Part shown: in pieces, positions 43,368 to 52,953 of the stretch
Position numbering within the stretch: position 1 is the stretch's first letter
How the letters are laid out: every line of letters begins with the position of its first letter
Assembly: GCA_043228905.1 (NCBI GenBank)
Contig: JBHGNT010000002.1
Location: forward strand, 1,426,001-1,490,000
Direction: 5' to 3'
DNA from: Azolla caroliniana
Lineage: Eukaryota > Polypodiophyta
Length of the DNA: 64,000 nt
Made by a program: the position numbers and the translations under genes
The notes under the pieces: model-generated
The model's database searches: none
Told to the model about the DNA's origin: nothing
What the model saw: only the letters and a program-made list of their open reading frames with translations

Positions 43368-46300
43368 AGAGGGCTGCCAAGGCATGGGGCCGAGACAGTC
43401 CGGACACTCGGGAAAGACCCCACAGTTGTACGATAGGTAGAAAATTCTGCTTCTCCAACAACGGAGGGTGTATGATGGTCGGCATCATTGGCCGAGAAAG
43501 GGCAAGGGCGGAAGTGCGACTTCGAGCGTGCGGAGTTCTCGGCCTGAACGAGGAAATCAGTAGGGCCGTGGAGGTGGTCTCCTTCGACGACACCTTGGGG
43601 ATGCTGAGGAAGGTAGCCGGAGAGGACCTTAACGAAGACCGGATGATACCGGTATGTTCCGAAGAGATGTAAGAAGTCATCGCGAACTTCAGCCAGGGGC
43701 TCCGGTCGGATCGGACGGCCCGAGTTAGCACGAAGTACAAGACTGTGGACCGGAAGGTAAGGCCAGTCGCGGCACCCTTACCGGAGGGCAGCGAGTCCCG
43801 AATCAGAGGGGTTGCGTCGGACCCCAGTTTACGAGATCTGGCCTGCATAGGACACAACTTCACCGACGGGACGCTCCGGGAGCTCAAGATCGGTGGGGGC
43901 GGGTTCCTACTGCCGGCGGAGGAAGACCGGTTTCAGAGAATGCTCGGAAGGCACCGGAAAGCCTTCGCATTTTCGCCGGAAGAGATCGGGTGCGTAGACC
44001 CGACAATCATGGAGCCGATGGTGATATTCACGGTACCACATGTACCATGGAATCTCAAGCCGATTCCGGTACCGAGAGCTCACATCCCGAAGTTGATGGA
44101 GCTATTGAGGCAGAAAGTAGATATGGGCATTCTCGAACCGTCGAGTGCCCCATACTCGAACCGATGGTTTACCGTACCAAAGAAAAACGGAACAATGCGC
44201 TTCATTCAAGACCTGCAGCCGGTCAATAGAGTGACCATTCGGAACGCAGGAATCGGACCGACCATAGACGAGTTCGCGGAGGCCTTCGCCGGAAGGTCGA
44301 TTTACTCGGTCGGTGATCTATACTCGGGGTACGACCAATTCCAGCTAGCCGTGGAGAGTAGAGACATTACGACGATGCGAACTCCCCTCGGCCTAGTGCG
44401 AATGTGTACCCTGCCACAAGGAGGGACCAACTCGGTGGCCCACATGGTGAATGCAATGAACAAGGTACTGAGGGATTGCATCCCGGACATCACCATGCCA
44501 TTTTTGGACGACATCCCGATAAAGGGGTGCCCGGTGGAAGAGAAGGACGAGACAGTCGGGCCGGACGGATGCCGGCGATTCGTGGCAACACACATCGACG
44601 ACTGCGAGAAGGTGCTACAAAGGCTAGAGGATGCGAGGCTCACCTTCTCCGGGGAGAAATCGGCCTTCGGGCAATCAGAAATCCTGGTGGTCGGACACCT
44701 GTGTGGACCGTTTGGCCGGCAGCCGTCTCCGGCAAAAGTAGAAGCCATCTCCGCGATGAAGACCGACTGTAGCTCGGTTACGGAAGTTCGGAGGTTCCTG
44801 GGGGCATGCGCATTCTACCAGATATGGATCCCGCACTACGCCCACGTTGCGGAGCCGCTATACGGGTTGCTGAAGAAGGGGCGGAAATTCGAGTGGCGAG
44901 ACGAGCACACAGAGTCGGTCCGGAAGCTGAAGGAAGCTCTTGCGGCAGCACCGGCGCTCCGGAAGGCTGTCTACGAGAAGGGTACCCCGGTATACATAAC
45001 GGTGGATACGAGTCCGACCGGGATCGGATGGGTCGTCAACCAAGAAGACGAGGACGGCATTCGGTTCCCGATCCGATTCGGCGCGAAAGTCCTCAGTGAG
45101 CGACAACGAGGGTACGCCCAGGTTAAACGCGAACTCTAGGGTATCATTTCGGCAGTAAAGGCCGACAACGACTACCTGATCGGGACTGAAGTGATTATCG
45201 AGACGGATTGCCTGCCAATTCTCGGCATGGTTTCCGGATGCGCGACACCGGACCTGGTGATGCTCAGGTGGATAGCGTACATTAAGTCCTTGGATCCGGA
45301 AATACGACACATTTCCGGAAAGGACAACGCCATGGCCGACATGCTTTCGAGGGCGAGGTTTGATAACAAGGGCGGCATGGTTTCGGAGGACGAAGAAGTC
45401 GGCGTGGACTTCTTCGAGGCGGCGTATGTGACGACCGATGGGACGAGCACTCCAGATCGGTGGATTTTTGAGGACGATGACGCCGGATGCGTCATGGACG
45501 AAGGACGAGGCCAACCGGATCCGGAAGAAAGCTTACCGATTCTTTCTCCGGGACGGATACTTATGGAAGCACCCGAAGAAGAGGAGCGACGTCCCGCTCC
45601 GGGTGGTGGCGATGAAGAAAGAACAGGAGGAGCTGCTGACGGCCTACCACGACAGCCCTTGGGCCGGACACCGTGGAACGTGGGCCACGTTCAAGAAGAT
45701 AAAGGGGAAGTACTGGTAGCCGGGACTGTACCGGGACGTGCATCGGTTCGTGACAACTTGCGAGAGCTGTCAGATGCACTCCGTAGTCCGACATCGGGAC
45801 GAGCTTCACCCTACGTACCCTCCGACCATCCACTTCAAATGGATGGTAGACCTGGTGACGATGCCGATAGGAGTAGGACAGATGCGGTATCTGGTCCTGG
45901 CTCGGGAAGATCTGACGAACCAGGTGGAAGGCCGGGCCAATCAGAACAAGACGACTGCGGCCGTATGTCGGTTCCTGATCGAGGACGTGATATGCCGGTA
46001 CGGGTGCGTCGGGAAGATCGTGGCTGATCGCGGGGAGTTGGACGCCGAAGAGGCCGAGGAGTTGTTCGACCGGCTAGGAGTCAAGCTCTCGCTTACCACT
46101 GCGTACAATCCGGAGGCGAATGGGAAGGTGGAGCGCGGACACGGACCGATCGTCAAGGCATTAGTACGGGCATGCAGAGGTCAAGTCGGGAACTGGCCGC
46201 GGCTGCTGCCTTACGCGTTGTGGGCGGACCGAACTACGCACAGTTCGGTAACCGGATTCATGCCGGTAGAGCTCATGTTTGGGCAGAAGCCGATCATGTC

Positions 46301-46789
46301 GATGGAATGTACGATCTCCTCATGGGCCATCGTGGACTGGAGGGACGGGACGAGATGAGTAGGGAGGAACTGTTGGCGGTGCGCATACGGCAGATCGAGC
46401 GAAGACCGGAGGATGTAGAACAAGCTACGGAAAAGCTTCGGGTGGCAAGGACGAGGAACAAAGCCCGGTTCGACCGAACGCACTGGCTCCGACCGAAGAA
46501 GATCGAGGATGGCAACTGGGTGCTAGTCTACGACAACAGCCTCGACAACCAACACCGAGCAACACGGAAGTTCGCAAGAAGGTGGTTCGGGCCTTACGTA
46601 GTACAAAACGCCAACGACAACGGGACGTACCATCTGGCGGAACTCGACGGCACGAGAATGGCGATACCGGTAGCTTGGAAGCGGATCAAAGCGTTCAAGA
46701 AGTGTCACGACGACGGGCCGGATCCGGTTAACCTAGACTACGACAACGAACGATCCGAAACCGAGGAAGAACCGACGGGCGGGGAATGA
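43361..46789 (+). pseudogene. Gypsy F pol (RT-RNase H-integrase), degenerate
   Basis: The pol frame lies -1 to gag. Reverse transcriptase has LPQGGTNSVAH and the catalytic box FLDD at 44501-44512. RNase H follows (TVDTSPTGIGWV, IETDCLPILG). Integrase has the H-H-C-C finger (CESCQMH) and a DDE triad at 45851, 46026 and 46131 (D-x34-E). It ends with a GPY/F-type RRWFGPYVV module and no chromodomain. Lesions are TAA 43670, TAG 45137, a deletion with frame change near 45455, TAG near 45717 and a frame change near 46355. The three TAG/TGA lesions at Trp or Arg codons are G-to-A or C-to-T changes. Confidence 0.9.
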
Positions 46790-46847
46790 AGGTTGGACCG
46801 GTTTTCTCCGTCCCAACTCAATTTGGCGCATGCCGGTGGATGCGCGG

Positions 46848-47467
46848 TGTCGTGAAGAAAACCGTCCACAAGCGGAATCAGTGCACCGGAGCGTAGGAGC
46901 CGGCTCTTCATGCACGTGCGTCTTATGTTGTACATAGAAGATCCTAGGTAGGTAGATTCGGTAGGTAGGAAGTTAATGGGAAACGGCTCCTTCCTTGCCT
47001 ATAAAAGGAGGGAGATGAGGAGGAGATGGGATCGCGTAGTAAGAGAGGACGAAGTGCTGTCGGATTGTGGGCCGAAGGCTTCTCTCTCTTCCAAACTCCA
47101 TAGCTTCTTTCTGTGCAGGTTTCGGGAGGCTCGCGTTGCTCTGAGGAAAGCCCGAGTGCTTCCGGCAGCACCTCCAACCTACTCCTTTCTTTCTGTGCGT
47201 TTACGAACAGGCATCGGCATCTGTTCGCCGGCCTGTTCGGTTGTAACCGACTTCGTGTTCCCGTTGTTTGTCTTTGTTAATACATACATACATTCGTGTC
47301 TCTCTGTGTCGCTGTCCCACTCGCGTCTTTGTGTCGAAGGGCCGTGTCCCTGTGGTTCTACGCTCGCACCTAGTGGGTCTCTTCCCTTCTCCTTTCTCTC
47401 TTGCTCTTCGGTACAAGACCCCCGAGGTCTCGCCTCATTCCACGCATCCGCGAGGAATACCTCGACA
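46848..47467 (+). repeat. Gypsy F 3' LTR
   Basis: The LTR is 620 bp and about 2.3% different from the 5' LTR by manual comparison. The usual polypurine segment (ttaggtgggggcgga in G) is missing just before it: the upstream GGATGCGCGG joins the LTR directly. Confidence 0.93.
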
Positions 47468-50128
47468 GCGGTAGATCAGCTCTTCACGGCTTCGTTTCGT
47501 GGTTGCGGAATCCACGCGTTATTGCGTAGTGTCTTCAGTACTCCCCCTCAAGCGTGGTAGGTTAGGGATCGTCAATCTGAGATCGGTCATGAATTACCAT
47601 AGCTTGTCGGCTCCTAAGGCTTTAGTGAAGATGTCGGCCGTTTGAAGATTTGTGCTAATGTATTGTAGGTCGACATCGCCAACTAGAACATGCTCTTGGA
47701 TAAAGTGATAGTGTAGTTCGATGTGCTTTGTCCGCTCGTGGAACACCGGGTTCCGAGCCAGATAGATACTGCTCATGTTGTTCGCAATAAAGGGAAGTCG
47801 GATCCTTGATGGGTATGCCCAGATCCTTGAGTATCCTTTTGAGGCATACGGTTTCACATGTGGCCACTGCCGCGCCCCTGTATTCCGCCTCTGTGCTCGA
47901 AAGAGCGATGGTTGGTTGTTTTTTGCTGCTCCAAGATATTGCTCCGTTGTCGAGGGAAAAAACAAATCCGGAGGTCGATCTTCTATCGGCTTTGTAGTTG
48001 GCCCAATCGGCATCTGTGTACCCCTCGAGTCGTATTGGCATTGCGGTCTTGTAGAGGATGTCGCAATCCATCTTGCCGCTCACGTATCGTAGAACTCGCT
48101 TAGCGCAGTCCAAATGAGTATCACGCGGTGTTTGCATGAATTGACTAAGGAGACCGACCAGATAACTGAGATCGGGTCAAGTGATCGTGAGGTAGATGAG
48201 ACTCCATATGAGTTGCTGATACTGAGTTGGCTCACACACTTTGGTGCCGGAGTTTGAATCTAGTTTGAGATTGCGATCGGGCGGGGTTTCCGCAGATTTG
48301 CACTCAGCCATACCGAACTTGTATAACAAGTTGAGGATGTAGTGCCGTTGAGAGATCATGATTCCGGCCGGGGTCCAAATTACCTCGATGCTGAGGAAGT
48401 AGTGGAGCTCCTTCATGTCCGTCATCTCGAACTTGTCAGAAAGGAGGGATTTGACTTTATTGATTTCAACGAGATGCGCACCTCCAATGACTAGGTCATC
48501 CACATATAAGATGATGACGATCGGACTTGCGGAATCGCTTCATATGTAGAGGGAGTTGTCCGATTTTGACATACGGAAGCTGATTTGATGAAGATATTCC
48601 ATTATCTTCGAATGCCAAGCACGTGGTGCTTGCTTGAGGCCGTAGAGTGGCTTCTTGAGTCGGCATACAGCTTTCGGATGGGTGCTCGAGTTGAAGTCGG
48701 GTGGTTGTATCATGTACACCTCTTCTAATTCTCCTTGTAGAATGACATTCTTGACGTCCATTTGATTGAGGTGCCACCCTTTCGCCGCGGCAAGCGCAAT
48801 TACGGTCCGTACCGTCGTCATCTTTGCTACCGGGGCAAAGGTCTCTTCGTAGTAAACTCTATGCGTTTGTGCGTAGCCTTTCGCTACGAGTCGCGCTTTG
48901 TAGCGGTTGACGGAACCGTCGGCGTTGTACTTCACTTTGTAAATCCATCTGCATCCGATCGCCTTTTTGTGTGGTGAGGTGGGAACGAGATCCCACGTCT
49001 CGTTCTTGCGTAGTGCCTGCATCTCCTCGTTCATGGCTTTGATCCATCGCGGATCCTTGGCTGCTTCGGAAAATGTTTCCGGCTCACGTATTGTCACCAC
49101 CTTCATCATAAAGGCATAGTGATATGCCATGTAGTCGTTGTAGCCGAATCGGCTGGCCGGATTCTTTTCACGGGTGGAGCGACAGAGCTTTTCATTTGCA
49201 GAGATGAGGGCTTTCTTAGCTCCGATTGGTACATCGAAGCCACCGAACTCACTGTCAAGTGAATGAGTCGTCTCATCGTCGTTGAAGCGATCGTCTTCGT
49301 ATTCCGTCATTTTCGCCTTGCCTTTGTCCATCTTCGGGCTAGGTCGTGATGTGCTTTGATCGCTCGGGGGCTCTTGTGGCCCACTTAGCCTTGTGGTAAT
49401 CGGGTTATCTTCGAACATGTCTTCGAGGGGATCTCCACCTTCTTGCTTTTGTTAAGCCGGTTCCGCGTCGATCGGTATCGAAGTCAGAATCTTCTCTGGT
49501 GTGTACCAGGATGTGGATTCGTCGAACATGACATCTCGACTTACTTGAACTTTTCGGGTAGATGGGTTGTAGAATTTGTACTCCTGTTGTTCGAGTGAGT
49601 ATCCTACGAGGATACATTTCTCCGACTTTGGATCTAGCTTTTGCCGCTTTACGTCAAGTATGTGCACGTATGCTATCACACCGAATATCCGGGTGTGCGA
49701 TAAGTCCGGCTTCTTTCCGAAGTATTTTTCGTGCGGAGTGACCTCGTGCACTTCGGATGTTGTGCACCGGTTCATTAGGTAAACGACCGTATTTGCAACT
49801 TCGGCCCAATATGACTTGGGCATATGCTTCTCGTTCATCATGGCCCGCACTACTTCGAGGATGTGCCGATTTTTGCGCTTGGCTACTCCGTTTTGTTGCA
49901 GAGTGTGTCGGCAAGTGAATTCTCGCCGAATTCCTTCCTTTTGGAGATACACCGTGAAATCATCCGAGAAGTACTCCTTGCCGCCATCTGATCGAAAGCA
50001 TTGTACATGATGACCAGTGGCTTTTTCGACTTCGTTTTTAAACTTTTGGAAGTATCCAAACACTTCGCTCTTTTGCCGCATTAGATAGAGCCACGTGTGC
50101 CTAAAGAAGTTGTCGATGAAGAGCACGT
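47468..50128 (-). pseudogene. Copia H pol (integrase to RNase H), decayed
   Basis: Read on the minus strand from 50128, integrase is entered at FIDNFFRHTWLYL, the point where Gypsy I is inserted. Integrase runs to about 49500 (RSDGGKEY, QQNGVAKRKNR, where the catalytic Glu of the usual AERKNR is Lys). After a TAA at 49452 comes reverse transcriptase (49418-48190) with LYVDDLVIGG near 48505. RNase H follows (YTDADWAN, TEAEYRGA) to about 47600. Stops near 48540 and 48180 and frame changes inactivate it. A polypurine-like CTTGAGGGGGAG (complement, near 47545) follows pol. The gag and 5' LTR would lie beyond the right edge, past I. Confidence 0.88.
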
Positions 50129-50775
50129 TGTCGTGAAGAAAACCGTCCCTTAGCGCAATCGGTGCATAGCGTGCGTGAACCGGCTCTTCACGCGTGCGCA
50201 CCCTTAATGTATATAATAGGGAATTAAGTACGTAGGTATATCCTGGGTAGTTAGATTCGGTAGGTAGGAAGTAAATGAGGGAGACGGCTCCCTTCTTGAC
50301 GATATAAAGGAGAGGGAGACGCAAGGAGAAGGTATCGCGTATTGAGGAGGATGAAGTGTTATCGGACTGTAACCGAACGCTTCTCCTCTGTTCATTCTCC
50401 ATCGCTCTTCTCTGCAGGATTTCGGGAGGCTCACACTGCTTCGAGGAATGCCCGTGTGCTTCCAGCAGCACCTCCACCCTATCCCCCTTTCGTGCGCAGA
50501 CGAGTAGGCATCGGTATCTGTTCGCCGGCCTGTTCGGTTGTAACTGCTCTCGTGCTCTGTTGTTTTGTGTCATTTGATAATATACAAACATTCGTGTCTC
50601 TTTGTCTCTGTGTCCGTTTGTGTTTTCTGCGTTGACGGGCCGTGTCCCTGTGTTTCTTGCTCATACGTTACCGGTCGTCTCTCTCTTTCTCTTTCCCTTC
50701 CTATCACCTGCTCTTCGGTCCAAGACCCCGGTGGTCCCGCCTCGTTTCTCCACGCACGCGCGTAGTAACGCGACA
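50129..50775 (+). repeat. Gypsy I 5' LTR
   Basis: The LTR is 647 bp, from TGTCGTGAAGAAAACC to CGCGACA. TATAAAG lies at 50303-50309. It shares the gaccccggtggtc dyad near its 3' end. Confidence 0.9.
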
Positions 50776-50819
50776 TATTTGGTGAATCCGACGTGAACAA
50801 GGCGGTAGAGGAGCAGAAG

Positions 50820-52464
50820 ATGAGGGGGTCGGATCTTGCAGAGGCCATGGCTTTGGCCGTGGACCGGATAGTGAGCGCGCGCGAGGGCACCGGCGCCCTT
50901 GACAGGGCTATTGAGGCGATCGTCAGTACGATCGACCGGTTCAGTGGAAAGGATGCCACGAGTTATTTGGCGTCCTACCGGGTGGAGATGTTGATGAGGG
51001 ATATTCCGGAAGAGAGGCGTCTTGCCGGATTCCCTCGAGTGGCGATGCCCGACATCCATGCGGAGGTGCTCGAAGTCCGGGCAGAGAGCCGGACCTGGGA
51101 GGAGTTCGAAGGACGGCTCCTGGAGAAATATGGGTTGGATGACGCGCTTCGACTTTCGAAGCGAGGCTTCATGGAGTGGGTGGAGTCCCCCAACAAAGGA
51201 AGAAATGCGTCGGTACTCCTCCGGGAGTTTGAGGAACGCTTTGAGGTCGATCGGACCATTCTGGACACAAGTCGTGTCCTACTATTTGTCAAATCGGTTG
51301 ACGCACGGGATCGGGGGCAAGTTGGCTCCTTACTGGAAACCGAAGACGGGCTGACGGCCGACTGGGCCGCGGTAAAAAGAGTTTGCGGCCGTGCGTCAAA
51401 TCGGTTGACGCACGGGATCGGGGGCAAGTTGGCTCCTTACTGGAAACCGAAGACGGGCTGACGGCCGACTGGGGCCGCGGTAAAAAGAGTTTGCGGCCGT
51501 TTTGACAAACGGTGGGAGTGGGCTGATACAGAGGCGACCAGGGTGGGACCTGTCGCAGCAAGGAAGCTCGAACCGATACCGCAGGCGCGAAGGGAAGAGA
51601 AACGGGAGTGGCTCGAAACCGGTTCGGCTTCAACCGGAGTGGTCAGAGGCTCGTCCAGGGGAACAGCTTTGGAAGAGTTGACACGAGCGGTAAAGGATCT
51701 CCAGATCGCCCAGGCTCAGAGGGAAGGCGGCGATCAAGCTCGTGACCGACGGCCTCCGGCAGGAAGTAGGTGCATGTGGTGCGACGAGGTCGGAGGCAGC
51801 GAGGCCCGGAAGGAGAGCAAAGCCGGGTTTTGGCCAACGGTGTTGGAAGGCCTCGCCGGTGCCCGACTAAAGAGAGACGAGGCGGACCGCGCAGAGAAGC
51901 GGGTCTAGGAGGTAACCGGGTGGAGTGACCCGGTCGAAGAAAAGACGGGTTTCGTCAAAGTAGCTTCCCAGAACTACCAGGCTCTGGTCGAAGACAAACG
52001 GGTAGGTAAAACCGGAGGGGCTGGACCCTCACAGAGATACGAAACCCGATTCGGGCCGAAACGGAATGAGGTCAGTGAGTCCAGTGCCCGGGATAACCAC
52101 AAGAAGGGCGGATACCATTTGGGCACGGAGATCGAAAGGACCACGGACCTACGAAAGGTCCTGGAAGAACGAATCCTCGACAGCAAAGTGGAACTGTCGT
52201 TGCGGGAGGTGCTCGGAATCGCCAAGAAGGAGTTCCACGACTCCATCGTGCACTTGGTGAAGAGGAAGAGGCTGTCGACGGAGGCAGAACCGGAAAGGCC
52301 GGTGGAGGTGCAGACGGCGCACATAGAGGACATGGCGCTGGAAGACGAGTGGGCGGAGAGCCACTATTCGAGGCCACACTGGGCCCGAGCGACCACGGAA
52401 ACCCCGGTGAAGATCGGAGATGTTCAAGAACCGGTGGTGGCGCTGGTGGACCACGGTTCAGAAA
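50820..52464 (+). pseudogene. Gypsy I gag-protease, broken
   Basis: From ATG 50820 the gag matches F and G to about residue 190. A 107-bp tandem duplication (51289-51395 and about 51396-51503) then shifts the frame. A single-base insertion in the second copy partly restores phase. The zinc knuckle is half lost: CMWCDEVG at 51774 joins directly to downstream sequence, missing the HIRKDC half and about 150 residues of spacer. A TAG lies at 51906. The protease active site VALVDHGSE is reached at 52440-52464, where J interrupts it. Confidence 0.88.
51289..51503 (+). repeat. 107-bp tandem duplication within Gypsy I gag
   Basis: TCAAATCGGTTGACGCACGG begins both units (51289 and 51396). The second unit has one extra G. 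F and G have a single copy. Confidence 0.95.
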
Positions 52465-52859
52465 TGTTGAGCGGCAAGCTCAACCGGAGCCGGATCGGCT
52501 GAATAAGCCGGAGCCGGTAAGCGAGACGGATCGGGCGAAACGGATCGGTATGACGGTGAGCAACCGAACCGGCAAGCAGTGGAGGCCGGGTGCAATCCGT
52601 AACCGGAAGTCCAATTGGAAACCTAGTATAGGATAGACTACTAGGTAGCTATAGTCTCGTAGTAAGTGTCAGATGCTCGTGTGAGCATTGAAGTACATGG
52701 TACTTCTGTCAATCCCAAGAGGACTTGTATAAATAGTGCTACTTAGCATAGTGTGTATACACAGTCTTGATATAATTTTGAAATTGTGTTTTGCTCTCTC
52801 TCTCTCTCTCGCTCTCTGTTGTTCTCTGTTTTACGCTTCCGCAAACACTTATGTTTACA
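52465..52859 (+). repeat. Copia J 5' LTR
   Basis: The LTR is 395 bp, from TGTTGAGCGG to TTTACA. TATAAATA lies at 52728-52735 and a (CT)n tract near 52793-52818. Confidence 0.9.
52728..52735 (+). promoter_or_regulatory. TATA box of copia J 5' LTR
   Basis: TATAAATA lies about 125 bp before the LTR end. Confidence 0.6.
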
Positions 52860-52871
52860 TGGTATCAGAGC
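52860..52871 (+). other. Copia J primer-binding site (initiator Met tRNA)
   Basis: TGGTATCAGAGC directly abuts the 5' LTR. Confidence 0.92.
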
Positions 52872-52953
52872 GCGAGGGTTGAGAACCTCTGCTGCAGACA
52901 TTTACTCTTGAGAAGAAAACCCTAACAGGTCGAAAACAGACATAGTAGAAGAC

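Larger units (their letters stand above)
40593..47467 (+). mobile_element. Gypsy F: full-length, degenerate, 4-bp TSD
   Basis: The 620-bp LTRs are at 40593-41212 and 46848-47467. The flanks GCGG at 40589-40592 and 47468-47471 suggest a 4-bp TSD. The order gag-PR-RT-RH-INT is that of Gypsy (Ty3). About 14 LTR differences (about 2.3%) and several stops and frameshifts show it is older than G. It is inserted in copia H. Confidence 0.93.
50129..52464 (+). mobile_element. Gypsy I: 5' part, cut by copia J
   Basis: The 5' LTR is 50129-50775, the primer site tggtgaatccgacgtg is at 50780, and the gag-protease region is interrupted at 52464 by the LTR of J. The left flank is ACGT at 50125-50128. The remainder should lie to the right of J, outside the window. 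It is a relative of F and G. Confidence 0.9.
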
